A stretch of 64,000 nucleotides of DNA, taken from assembly GCA_945923475.1 (NCBI GenBank), contig CAMELE010000002.1:1-64000 (forward strand), written 5' to 3'. The notes under the pieces were generated by a model. It did no database searches, was not told the DNA's origin, and was given only the letters and a program-made list of their open reading frames with translations. Source of the DNA: an uncultured Mollicutes bacterium (GTDB lineage: Bacteria; Bacillota_I; Bacilli_A; Acholeplasmatales; Anaeroplasmataceae). This document shows, in pieces, positions 44,285 through 53,248 of this stretch (position 1 is its first letter; the number at the start of each line of letters is the position of its first letter). Position numbers and translations under genes: made by a program.

Positions 44285-45841
44285 TTAGTCTAAACTTTTA
44301 TAGTGAATATTTTTGAAGCATGCTTCTTTATTGTAATATTGTAAGTCAGAAGCACTTATCGCAAACATAGCACCTGTAAAGCCTCCAAGCTTTACAACTT
44401 CGTCGCTAAATAGTGATACATCTATTTCATGTCCAAATTGTTTGTATTCTTTTCCATCATGAGAAAAATAAAATACTCCAATATCCTCATTGACACAAGC
44501 TCTTAGATAAATAAAACTATCATATTCTTCCTCTTCATCAAGAATTACTGTCTTATAATTATTCTGAATAATTAACTTTATTACGCTTTTTCCTTCATCA
44601 TTCATAGTTGCATAAAGATATGCTAAGTCTCCTTCTTGATACCTTATCATTATACCAGCCATGTGCATAAATGATGTTGGAGTATATTCTAAACAAGCCT
44701 CAAACATTGCTTTTTTATGCTGCAATCTTCTTGACAATGTCGTTTGAATTTGATTTGAAGAAATTGATTGTGCACCTTTTAAATAGATTTTATTATCACA
44801 ATATCTTATTCTATCTTCCATTGAAATTCTTAAGCCTTGAAAGTCTAAACTGAAACGTTTTGATGGTAATTGATATAAAACATCGTAATTATCATCTATG
44901 TATTTTGTATCGGTTTTCACTTCATAATAATCTCTAGGTAGAATTGAATTATTTGCTAAATAAGGCCAATCATCAATCCATATAATATTTTGTAAAGCTG
45001 TTTCTCTTCCTAGAATACATCTTTTATCTTTGTTAGGTCTTCCACATAAATGAGCAATAAACCAGCCATTCTCATTACCATCAACCATAGATACGTGTCC
45101 TGCTTTTTGTAATAAACAATCACTTTCAAATGATGATATCAAAAGCTTATTTGGATGAAGTTCATATGGCCCATAAATATTTTTAGATCTACTAACACTT
45201 TCCGCGTGCTCGTAGCCTGTTCCACCTTCAGCACATAATAAATAATAATATCCATTTCTTTTATAGATGTGTGGACCTTCTACAAAACCTCTTTCTGTGC
45301 CTTTAAAAACGTTTTTAGGCTTACTTATAGGCTTGAATGTATTTCTATCTAGTTCAGTTACTAAAATGCCTGTAAATGAGCCCCCACGGCCTCCTTTACG
45401 GTAATCCCATTCCATATTAACAAAATATAATCTTCCGTCATCATCATGAAATAAGGACGCATCAAAGCCTGAGGAATTGACGTAGATAGGTTTTGACCAA
45501 GGCCCTTCGATTGATTTTGATGTTATTATAAAGTTTTGGCAATCCTTAAATGGACCTAAAGCCCAATGCTGCATATTAGAAAACACAATATAAAAGGTAC
45601 CTTCATAGTAGGTTATATCAGGTGCCCAAACACCTGATGATGATAAATTGTTTTGCATATTTATTTCATCTTTACCTAGTGGATGAGCAATCAGTTTCCA
45701 ATTTACTAAATCTTTTGATTCATAAATATTAATTCCTGGAAAATATTCAAATGTTGAGGTTGCAATATAATATCTATCATTTGCTCGTATAATACATGGA
45801 TCAGGATTAAATCCTTTTAATACAGGATTATTAACTTTCAT
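44285..45841 (-). CDS. Beta-xylosidase / alpha-arabinofuranosidase, GH43
   Basis: A 518-residue cytoplasmic enzyme (no signal peptide) of the XynB type, which cleaves xylose from xylo-oligosaccharides. The five-bladed propeller carries D14 (GFNPDPCII, general base), D127 (SGFDASLF, pKa modulator) and E188 (GFVEGPHIYKRNGYYY, general acid). The C-terminal beta-sandwich (from about 320: FSLDFQGLRI, then TFSHMAG-like FMHMAGIMIRYQEGD) is typical of GH43_11-type enzymes. It stands alone with its own terminator; no xylose operon is visible in the window. Confidence 0.88.
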   Translation of the reverse strand: MKVNNPVLKGFNPDPCIIRANDRYYIATSTFEYFPGINIYESKDLVNWKLIAHPLGKDEINMQNNLSSSGVWAPDITYYEGTFYIVFSNMQHWALGPFKDCQNFIITSKSIEGPWSKPIYVNSSGFDASLFHDDDGRLYFVNMEWDYRKGGRGGSFTGILVTELDRNTFKPISKPKNVFKGTERGFVEGPHIYKRNGYYYLLCAEGGTGYEHAESVSRSKNIYGPYELHPNKLLISSFESDCLLQKAGHVSMVDGNENGWFIAHLCGRPNKDKRCILGRETALQNIIWIDDWPYLANNSILPRDYYEVKTDTKYIDDNYDVLYQLPSKRFSLDFQGLRISMEDRIRYCDNKIYLKGAQSISSNQIQTTLSRRLQHKKAMFEACLEYTPTSFMHMAGIMIRYQEGDLAYLYATMNDEGKSVIKLIIQNNYKTVILDEEEEYDSFIYLRACVNEDIGVFYFSHDGKEYKQFGHEIDVSLFSDEVVKLGGFTGAMFAISASDLQYYNKEACFKNIHYKSLD

Positions 45842-45925
45842 TTTTTATCATCTCTTTTCAATTTAATTATATAATATTTAAATGAATATTTATATTAATT
45901 TTGGGTTGTTTTTTACAATTATTAT

Positions 45926-45953
45926 ATAAAAAAGACTATGAAAATCATAGCCT
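45926..45953 (-). terminator. Terminator of the nucleoside kinase gene
   Basis: GACTATGA (45934-45941) and TCATAGCC (45945-45952) form a stem with one G-U pair; on the minus strand it runs into T residues. Confidence 0.8.
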
Positions 45954-45960
45954 TGTAGTT

Positions 45961-47598
45961 TTAGTTATCATAGAAAATACTTCCACCAATAAATTCACGT
46001 AATATAGAATTACATGGAATGTATTTATCATCAATATCATTAAAATATTTTAAGAATTTAGATAGTCTATTAGCTTGAATAAAGTATTCACTATCGTATG
46101 GTACCTGTTGAAGCATTTCAAGTGCATATTTTTTCATTACACATAATTCGTATGTTAATTCTGAATTATATACGTAATTAGCTCCTTCTTGATATGGATA
46201 TATCCATTTAAATTCACCACGTCTAACACTTGGCCACATCTTTATAGTTTCGATAGGTGAAGCGTTACGATATTTAAAATCTCTTACAATACGTCTAATT
46301 AATCTAATATCTGTAATTGATATCGGATTTTGTGAATCGATATGAAGCTGAGCTTGAGGAGAAATGTATATTTTGTATTTTTGACTTGTTGGAATGGATG
46401 GAGTTAAATCATCATTTAATGCATGAATTCCTTCAATCATTATTGGTTGATTAGAATCAATTTTAACAGGATCTGTCCATGTCCTTGTGCCAGAATCAAA
46501 GTTATATATTGGTAACTTTACCTCTTCCCCTTGAATTAATCTAAGCATATTATCATTAAATAATTCGATATCTAAAGCTTGAATGTGTTCTAAGTCTGGT
46601 TCTCCATTTTCATCCTTTGGAGCATCTGCTTTATTTTTATAATAGTTATCAATAGAAATCATTAATGGATTTATTCCTCTTGACATCAATTCAATTCTTA
46701 GTCTATTACAAAATGTTGTTTTTCCACTTGATGAAGGTCCAGCAATTGCGATTAATCTAATGTTTTCAATATCATTTTTGATATTTAATCCAAGCTCTGC
46801 AAGCATATTATTATGCTTTGTTTCACATAAGTTTACAAATTCATTTGCTTTGCCTTCCTCAACTAGCTTGTTCATTTGCCAAATAGAAGAGCTTTTAGTA
46901 ATATTTCCCCATTCATTTGCTTCTTTTAAGGCTTGAGTAAATCTTCTAGCATCCTCAAATGGTGGAATTTCTCCGCCTACTTCTGCACGAGGGTATTGAA
47001 TCATAATACCAGGATAATAAAGTCTTAATTTATATGATTTTAAAAATCTAGTAGATGGTAACATATATCCAAACATATAGTTTAAATATTTACCACAACG
47101 ATACATATGAACTGTATCCTCTTTACGGTATGATAAGATATTAGCTTTATCATAATATCCTAACTCATTATAAATTTTTTTAGCTTCTTCGATTGTTGTA
47201 CTATGTCTTACAATAGGAATATCTTGTTCGATAATTTCTTGCATTTTTTCTTGAATTTCATTTAATATCTTTTGATCTACTGGTCCATTTAAGCCAGATA
47301 TATTTGCAAATATTGATCTTGAAATCGAATAATTGAATGTAACCTTAACCTTTTTATATAATCGATTTACAGCCATTAAAAATACATATCTTAGTGTTGA
47401 TTGATATATATTTACAGATTCTGTGTTAGTTAAATCTAATGGTTCGATAACTGAATCTTTAGTTACAACATAGTCTAATTCTCTTATTCTATTGTTTACT
47501 TTTGCACAAACATACTTTACGTTATCGCTTGGAAGAAGATCAGAAATACGAAATGGCTTATCTATTTCTTTTTCTTCTCCAAAAATTCTTATTTTCAT
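45961..47598 (-). CDS. TGS-domain nucleoside (uridine) kinase
   Basis: A 545-residue protein. Residues 1-65 are a TGS-like domain (MKIRIFGEEKEI and the EPLDLTNTES segment), residues about 70-230 resemble the second additional domain of threonyl-tRNA synthetase (VFNYSISRSIFA, RHSTTIEEAKKIY, YYPGIMIQYP), and the C-terminal half is a uridine-kinase-type P-loop kinase: IAIAGPSSSGKTTFCNRL (about residue 288), ISIDNYYKN, DLEHIQALD, PIMIEGIHALND. This fusion is common in Firmicutes and annotated as nucleoside kinase; the true substrate is not established. AAGGAGATGAT precedes the ATG. Confidence 0.88.
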   Translation of the reverse strand: MKIRIFGEEKEIDKPFRISDLLPSDNVKYVCAKVNNRIRELDYVVTKDSVIEPLDLTNTESVNIYQSTLRYVFLMAVNRLYKKVKVTFNYSISRSIFANISGLNGPVDQKILNEIQEKMQEIIEQDIPIVRHSTTIEEAKKIYNELGYYDKANILSYRKEDTVHMYRCGKYLNYMFGYMLPSTRFLKSYKLRLYYPGIMIQYPRAEVGGEIPPFEDARRFTQALKEANEWGNITKSSSIWQMNKLVEEGKANEFVNLCETKHNNMLAELGLNIKNDIENIRLIAIAGPSSSGKTTFCNRLRIELMSRGINPLMISIDNYYKNKADAPKDENGEPDLEHIQALDIELFNDNMLRLIQGEEVKLPIYNFDSGTRTWTDPVKIDSNQPIMIEGIHALNDDLTPSIPTSQKYKIYISPQAQLHIDSQNPISITDIRLIRRIVRDFKYRNASPIETIKMWPSVRRGEFKWIYPYQEGANYVYNSELTYELCVMKKYALEMLQQVPYDSEYFIQANRLSKFLKYFNDIDDKYIPCNSILREFIGGSIFYDN

Positions 47599-47842
47599 TA
47601 TTTATCATCTCCTTAATATTTATATTAATGTTACGTTGCATTTATAAATTATACTGCTTTTTTTTAAATATTACAATAGTTTCAGAAAACGTTTTCTAAC
47701 TTTTTGAATATTGTAATTCTTGAGATGTACAATTAAGAAATAAGCATAAATTCAAATAATTCAAGAGATAAAATATTAATTATAAATGATATATGCCAAA
47801 AATATTATAAAATTAATAAATATAATATATTGGGTGATTAAA

Positions 47843-48118
47843 ATTTATAATTATTTAAACTATAACGGCTCATACTTTTATAATCCAAGATCTAGTGGAT
47901 TTAATCCTAGAGGAAATAACAATTATGATGATAGAGGCGGAATACTACTTCCATTCCTCGCAGGAGTTTTAGTCACAACCCCTTTTATTTTTTTAAACAA
48001 AAATAATAATCAACAACAATATCCAATATATCAAACACCATATTATCCTCAGCCTTACCAACAACCATATCCTCAAAATATTTACTCATATCCTATGATG
48101 CCTTATAGACCATATTAA
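47843..48118 (+). CDS. Small Tyr/Pro/Asn-rich membrane protein, probable ATT start
   Basis: About 91 residues. The N-terminal part is Asn/Tyr/Gly-rich (YNYLNYNGSYFYNPR), followed by DDRGG, one membrane segment (ILLPFLAGVLVTTPFIFL) and a Pro/Tyr/Gln-rich tail. No family is firmly recognised; composition recalls small coat-like or surface proteins. The only good ribosome site, GGGTGAT (47832-47838), stands four bases before ATT 47843; GTG 47834 is inside it and the upstream ATG at 47786 has none. Start choice is therefore uncertain. It has its own terminator. Confidence 0.55.
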   Translation: MYNYLNYNGSYFYNPRSSGFNPRGNNNYDDRGGILLPFLAGVLVTTPFIFLNKNNNQQQYPIYQTPYYPQPYQQPYPQNIYSYPMMPYRPY

Positions 48119-48144
48119 AAGCTACCATAATGATAGCTTTTTTG
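48117..48144 (+). terminator. Terminator of the small Tyr/Pro-rich gene
   Basis: AAAAGCTA (48117-48124) pairs with TAGCTTTT, followed by further T residues; its stem overlaps the stop codon. Confidence 0.8.
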
Positions 48145-48150
48145 TTCGTA

Positions 48151-49146
48151 TTATTTGTATTCATTTAAAACTTTTCTTAATAGACCCGGATCATCTGTCA
48201 TTATTGCGTCACATTGTTTTTTAATAAGCTTTTTCATTTCACTTTCTTCATTAATAGTCCAATATTGAACAGCAATATTTCTCCGATGAGCTCTTTTTAT
48301 GTAAGTATCCCATGTAAGGTCTAAAATACTTTGGCTTGTAGGTATTTGTAGGCAAGCAAAATTATCATTATCAAAAATATTTACTTTAAGCATTTGCGTA
48401 ATAATGAATTTAGTTGCTACCGCGGTTGATGCACCTCTTAGTAATGAACTATGTTCATTTTTAAGACATTTTTCAATTTCATTATGAAAAGTACCTATAA
48501 CAACTCGGTCATGATAGTCAGGGTAAACATTAGTTAGTAGATCATCTAATATTTCCGCAGCTGCAAAGCCTTTTTCTCCAGGGTTTTTAATTTCAACAAT
48601 GAATAATAAATCCTTATTACTTTGGTAAAAGCATTCAAATAAATCCTTAGCTTCTACAATTGATAAATCATTCTCTTTGATAATTTCCTTTCTATTAGTT
48701 GTATTTATATCAACTAAATTTTTATATGGATAATTACCATTTTCATCTTTAAATTTATATCCAAAATTAAAATTTTGAAGCTCTTCAAGAGTAAAATCTT
48801 CTATCTTATACTCTTTATCAGCACCCATTAATACCTCAACATCAGATGTACGATTAATAGTTTCATCATGATTTAAAACTAAATGACCATCCTTTGTCAA
48901 CCATAAATCAGTTTCAAGAATATCTACCTGATAATCATTGATAGCATTTTTATAAGCCTTTAATGTGTTTTCTGGATTTGCAATTGATCCTCCACGATGT
49001 GCACAAAGCATAGGCTTATCATTCGTATTAATAAATGGATTTACCTTCATTACCTTTGTTGGTGGTATGACATTAATTATGATAAAAAATATAATTATTG
49101 TTGCTAAAATAATTCCGAATATTTTTAATTTACGATGCTTTTTCAT
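48151..49146 (-). CDS. Glycerophosphodiester phosphodiesterase, membrane-anchored
   Basis: A 331-residue protein with a basic start and one membrane helix (residues 9-27), so the catalytic part is probably outside the membrane. The GDPD barrel has AHRGGSIANPENTLKAYKNAI (catalytic HRG and NT), then ETDLWLTKDGHLVLNHDETINRTSD with the metal and catalytic residues. It splits glycerophosphodiesters to glycerol 3-phosphate plus an alcohol; for this branch lipid or teichoic acid fragments are likely. I chose ATG 49146, because GGGGGA ahead of it occupies the codon after the upstream ATG. Confidence 0.9.
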   Translation of the reverse strand: MKKHRKLKIFGIILATIIIFFIIINVIPPTKVMKVNPFINTNDKPMLCAHRGGSIANPENTLKAYKNAINDYQVDILETDLWLTKDGHLVLNHDETINRTSDVEVLMGADKEYKIEDFTLEELQNFNFGYKFKDENGNYPYKNLVDINTTNRKEIIKENDLSIVEAKDLFECFYQSNKDLLFIVEIKNPGEKGFAAAEILDDLLTNVYPDYHDRVVIGTFHNEIEKCLKNEHSSLLRGASTAVATKFIITQMLKVNIFDNDNFACLQIPTSQSILDLTWDTYIKRAHRRNIAVQYWTINEESEMKKLIKKQCDAIMTDDPGLLRKVLNEYK

Positions 49147-49277
49147 TATGTCCCCCATAATTATTTAAAAACTAATTTTTAATTATAAAAACAATAATTA
49201 AAACTATTTATAGTATAAACTATTTTGTCATTTTTTCAATAATTATGTCTGTTAAGAGACAACATTTTACAAATAAT

Positions 49278-50132
49278 TTAGAATTCCTCTGGAAAATAAG
49301 GAAGTTCTTCTTCAGGAACACCAGGACGGTTGTCTGGATCCATATAAACTCTTTTTGCTATATTTAAAGCAAGTATTTTTTCAATTTCTTCAGTTGTTAA
49401 TTTAAAGTCAAAAACGTTAAAATTTTCTTTAATTCTTTCTTCATGAACTGATTTAGGAATAGCCACTATATTCCTATCTAGCAAAAATCTAATACAAATT
49501 TGTGCAGGTGTCTTATTATATTTTAAAGAAAGATCAAGAATATATGGCATTTTTAAAGCTTCACCCTTCATAAATGGACCATATGAAGTAATAACTATAT
49601 CATTTTTTATTGCAAATTTAATATTTGCATCTTGGTTTAAACCGGGATGTAATTCTATCTGATTTACAACAGGTTTAATCTTCACATATGGTAACAAATG
49701 CTCAAGATGATGGATTTGAAAGTTTGATACACCAATTGATCTAATATAGCCTGCATCTACCATTTCCTCTAGAGCTTGATAGGTTTCTAGATTAAAAGCA
49801 TAGTTTTGACTTGGCCAATGCATCAAATATAAATCAATGTAATCAACACCTAAATCTTTAATTGACTTCAATACAGCTTTTTTAGCATTGTTTTTTCCAT
49901 AGCGTTTAATTTGAAGTTTAGATGTAATAAATATTTCTTCTCTTTTAATATTACTATCTTTAATAGCCCTTCCTACTGCAGCCTCATTTTTATAATTTTG
50001 GGCAGTGTCTATATGACGATATCCCGCCTTTAATGCCCATAATACAGCTTGGTAACATTCTTCTTCAGGTGCTAGGAAAGTTCCTAGTCCAAGCATTGGC
50101 ATCATATATCCATTATTTAATTTTATTTCCAT
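49278..50132 (-). CDS. Aldo/keto reductase
   Basis: A 284-residue NADPH-dependent reductase of the 2,5-diketogluconate/prostaglandin F type. The catalytic tetrad is D42, Y47 (HIDTAQNYKNE), K72 (TSKLQ) and H105 (YLMHWP). GVSNFQIHHLEHLL, NQIELHPGLNQ and the phosphate-binding IPKSVHEERIKEN are further motifs. The real substrate cannot be told. It lies ten bases after the phosphatase gene and probably shares its transcript. Confidence 0.92.
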   Translation of the reverse strand: MEIKLNNGYMMPMLGLGTFLAPEEECYQAVLWALKAGYRHIDTAQNYKNEAAVGRAIKDSNIKREEIFITSKLQIKRYGKNNAKKAVLKSIKDLGVDYIDLYLMHWPSQNYAFNLETYQALEEMVDAGYIRSIGVSNFQIHHLEHLLPYVKIKPVVNQIELHPGLNQDANIKFAIKNDIVITSYGPFMKGEALKMPYILDLSLKYNKTPAQICIRFLLDRNIVAIPKSVHEERIKENFNVFDFKLTTEEIEKILALNIAKRVYMDPDNRPGVPEEELPYFPEEF

Positions 50133-50142
50133 ACTTTCACCT

Positions 50143-50604
50143 CTATATCTTTTTATTTTCTTTTAAATATCTTAAAAATCCATTTATTCCTTTTTCAATA
50201 TCATTGTAACAAACTTCAAAATTTCTTGTATACCATGGATCTGATACCTCACCTTTTTTATCTGTATAATCAAGTAATAATTTGTATTTATCATTAACAT
50301 CTGGACAAATCCTATTCAACAAACGTATATTTGAATCATCCATACATAAAATATAATCATAGTTATAATAATCTTCCTTTGTAAACTTAGATGCGTAATG
50401 AGGAATTAGATTTATATTATGCTTAATTAATGTATTTTTTGCTGCATAATAAATTCCATTGCCTATTTCTTCACTTGAACAAGCTTTTGATTCAATAAAA
50501 AATTGATTATTTATTTTCAAATCATTAACTTTTTGAGTAAGCATCATTTGGGCCATTGGACTTCTACAGATATTACCATGACATATAAATAAAATTTTAA
50601 TCAT
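50143..50604 (-). CDS. Low-molecular-weight protein tyrosine phosphatase
   Basis: A 153-residue phosphatase. CHGNICRS (C8 to R14, the Cx5R loop) follows the first strand, YDYILCMDDSN is typical of the family, and DPWYTRNFEVCY carries the general-acid aspartate (DP motif). Such enzymes act on phosphotyrosine proteins, in bacteria mainly envelope or polysaccharide regulators. No tyrosine kinase is nearby. It leads the pair with the aldo/keto reductase. Confidence 0.92.
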   Translation of the reverse strand: MIKILFICHGNICRSPMAQMMLTQKVNDLKINNQFFIESKACSSEEIGNGIYYAAKNTLIKHNINLIPHYASKFTKEDYYNYDYILCMDDSNIRLLNRICPDVNDKYKLLLDYTDKKGEVSDPWYTRNFEVCYNDIEKGINGFLRYLKENKKI

Positions 50605-50769
50605 ATTCTAAATTATCCTTTCCTATTTTAATGATATACTAATTCATTTATTTTAGCAACAAAATTGAATAATTATTCAAAATTTAAATCATTAACAAAA
50701 TTAAATTTTTAAATCTTAATCTACTTAGAAATTTAATGTAATAAATATCGTAATAACGCTGTATTTTAC

Positions 50770-50798
50770 TTGACTTTTCAACATATAAATTATATTAT
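50770..50798 (+). promoter_or_regulatory. Promoter of the M18 aminopeptidase gene
   Basis: TTGACT (50770-50775) and TATTAT (50793-50798) are 17 bases apart, 25 bases before the ATG. Confidence 0.65.
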
Positions 50799-50822
50799 TT
50801 AATATAAAGCGAGGTTATAATT

Positions 50823-52190
50823 ATGTATAAAAAAAATATATGGAAAGATGCAAATGAAAATAAAGTAAAGGATATTATGTCCTTTAATGAGGATTATAAG
50901 GATTTTATTTCTTATGGCAAAACTGAAAGACTTTGTGTTTTAAAAGCTGTTAGTATTGCTGAGGGCTATGGCTTTAAGTCTATAGATAATTATAAAGAAC
51001 TTAAAGCTGGAGATAGAGTATATTTTACTAATAAGGGTAAAAATGTTGCGGTTTATGTGATTGGACAAAAGCCTATTAAAGAAGGCTTAAGAGTTTTAGG
51101 AGCACATATTGATTCACCTAGAATTGATTTAAAGCAAAATCCAGTTTATGAAAAATCAGGATTTGCATTAGGTGATACTCATTATTATGGAGGAATAAAA
51201 AAATATCAATGGGTTACTATTCCCCTAGCACTTCATGGAGTTGTATGTAAAAAGGATGGTACCTCAGTTACAGTAAACATTGGAGAGGATCCAACAGATC
51301 CTGTTGTTGGTATTACTGATCTTTTAGTACATCTATCTGCTGATCAGATGCAAAAAACTGCTGGAAAGGTGGTTGAAGGTGAGGATTTAGATATTACCTT
51401 AGGAAATATGCCACTTTCTGGTGAGGAAAAGGATGCTTGTAAAGCAAATGTTTTAAAGCTTCTTAAGGATAAATATGGAATTGAAAATGAAGATTTTATT
51501 TCTGCTGAGATAGAAATTGTTCCTGCAGGTCCTGCTCGTGATTATGGTTTAGATCGTTCAATGGTTGCGGGATATGGTCATGATGATAGAGTTTGTGCTT
51601 ATACTTCTTTACGTGCTGTACTTGATCAAGGAGAATGTGAGTATACTACTTGTGCAATTTTAGTAGATAAGGAAGAGGTTGGTTCAATTGGAGCTACCGG
51701 AGCTCAATCAGATTGGTTTAAAAATACTGTAGCTGAGCTATTATATCTACAAGGTGAAGAATCTTATTTAGCATTAAGTAAAACATTTGAAAATACAAAA
51801 ATGCTATCAAGTGATGTATCTGCTGCATTAGATCCTATCTATGCTTCTGCGACACCTGAGCTAAATGGATGCTCATTTGCTAATGGTATTGTATTTAATA
51901 AATATACTGGTTCAAGAGGTAAGAGCGGATGTAATGATGCTATGCCTGAATATCTTGCATGGTTAAGAAATGCAATGGATAATAATGATATATATTATCA
52001 AACTGCTGAGCTTGGACGTGTTGATTTAGGTGGTGGTGGTACTATCGCTTATATTCTTGGAAATTATAACATGAATGTTGTAGATGCTGGTGTACCCGTT
52101 CTTAATATGCATGCTCCTATGGAGATTGTATCTAAGGCCGATGTGTATGAAGCATATTTAGCATACAAAGCATTTATTTCAAGTAAATAG
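50823..52190 (+). CDS. M18 family aminopeptidase
   Basis: A 455-residue zinc metallopeptidase. RVLGAHIDSPRIDLKQNP contains the first metal histidine and aspartate; KYQWVTIPLALHG, ILVDKEEVGSIGATGAQ (acidic metal and catalytic residues), LSSDVSAALDP and the final LNMHAPMEIVSKADVYEAY (metal histidine) follow. M18 enzymes remove acidic or neutral N-terminal residues from peptides in the cytoplasm and usually form dodecamers. It is a single gene between its own promoter and a bidirectional terminator; it stands out as a plus-strand gene in a minus-strand region. Confidence 0.93.
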   Translation: MYKKNIWKDANENKVKDIMSFNEDYKDFISYGKTERLCVLKAVSIAEGYGFKSIDNYKELKAGDRVYFTNKGKNVAVYVIGQKPIKEGLRVLGAHIDSPRIDLKQNPVYEKSGFALGDTHYYGGIKKYQWVTIPLALHGVVCKKDGTSVTVNIGEDPTDPVVGITDLLVHLSADQMQKTAGKVVEGEDLDITLGNMPLSGEEKDACKANVLKLLKDKYGIENEDFISAEIEIVPAGPARDYGLDRSMVAGYGHDDRVCAYTSLRAVLDQGECEYTTCAILVDKEEVGSIGATGAQSDWFKNTVAELLYLQGEESYLALSKTFENTKMLSSDVSAALDPIYASATPELNGCSFANGIVFNKYTGSRGKSGCNDAMPEYLAWLRNAMDNNDIYYQTAELGRVDLGGGGTIAYILGNYNMNVVDAGVPVLNMHAPMEIVSKADVYEAYLAYKAFISSK

Positions 52191-52198
52191 TATTAAAA

Positions 52199-52233
52199 AG
52201 GGAATTTATCGATTTTGATAAATTCCTCTTTTA
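52199..52233. terminator. Bidirectional intrinsic terminator
   Basis: GGAATTTATC (52201-52210) pairs perfectly with GATAAATTCC (52217-52226), with A and T runs on either side, between convergent genes. Confidence 0.9.
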
Positions 52234-53226
52234 TTATAATAAATTGATGTTATATTTTTTTAATTCCTTTATATCATCTTCTGGCCAATATGAAGCTTGT
52301 ACTTCTCCAATATGAGCTTTATTAAGCATAAATAGACACATTCTTGATTGACCTATTCCACCACCAATTGTTAGTGGAAGTCTATTATTAATTATATCTT
52401 GATGATATTGAAGCTTAAGCTTAAATTGCTCATTCTTTGCATTTAGCTGCTTCACTAATGATTCAGAATCAACTCTTATACCCATTGAAGAAATTTCATA
52501 TGCCATATTTAGAGGATCATACCATAATAATATATCACCATTTAGTTGCCAATCATCGTAATCTGCAGCTCTTAAATCATGGGGTAATCCATTACTAAGT
52601 TTATCTCCAATTCGCATTAAAAATACTGCACCATATTTGCGTGTAATAAGGTTTTCTCTTTCCTTTGAGCTTTTATCAGGGTACATAGCTAAAAGCTCCT
52701 CAGAATCAATAAAAGTGATATTTTCAGGTAAAACCTTAGTTAGCTTAGGATATTTATTGTGGATAACCTCATAGGTTTGCTTTAAAGCATTATAAATCTT
52801 GATGACCGTATTTTTTAAATATTCAAGATTACGCTCCTCTTTAGATATAATATGTTCCCAGTCCCATTGATCCACATATAATGAATGAATATTATCAAGC
52901 ACTTCATCAGGCCTAATTGCGTTCATATCAGTGTAAATTCCCTTAAATCCATACTTGTTTAATGCATTTCTTTTCCATTTCGCAAGAGATTGAATAACCT
53001 CTAACTCATGAGTTCTATTTACTGCTTTAAATGAAACTGCTTTTTCTGTACCAGATAAATTATCATTTAATCCTGTATTTGGATCTAAAAACAATGGTGC
53101 AGAGACACGTGTTAAGTCTAAAGCTTGAGCTAATTTTTCTTCAAATGTATCTTTTACAAGTTTTATTGCTATTTCTGTTTCTTCTAAATTAAGTACAGAT
53201 TTGTAATTATTAACAAAGATATTCAT
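52234..53226 (-). CDS. asnA: Aspartate-ammonia ligase (asparagine synthetase A)
   Basis: A 330-residue ammonia-dependent asparagine synthetase, related to class II aminoacyl-tRNA synthetases. ETEIAIKLVKDTFEEKLAQALDLTRVSAPLFLDPNTGLNDNLSGTEKAV at the start is diagnostic; WKRNALNKYGF, DMNAIRPDE, YVDQWDWE, LPHDLRAADYDDWQLNGDILLW and GGGIGQSRMCLFML form the active site. The length is normal. It is separated from recN by 22 bases and may share its transcript. Confidence 0.96.
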   Translation of the reverse strand: MNIFVNNYKSVLNLEETEIAIKLVKDTFEEKLAQALDLTRVSAPLFLDPNTGLNDNLSGTEKAVSFKAVNRTHELEVIQSLAKWKRNALNKYGFKGIYTDMNAIRPDEVLDNIHSLYVDQWDWEHIISKEERNLEYLKNTVIKIYNALKQTYEVIHNKYPKLTKVLPENITFIDSEELLAMYPDKSSKERENLITRKYGAVFLMRIGDKLSNGLPHDLRAADYDDWQLNGDILLWYDPLNMAYEISSMGIRVDSESLVKQLNAKNEQFKLKLQYHQDIINNRLPLTIGGGIGQSRMCLFMLNKAHIGEVQASYWPEDDIKELKKYNINLL

Positions 53227-53248
53227 AAAAATATTCCCACCTTTTTAT

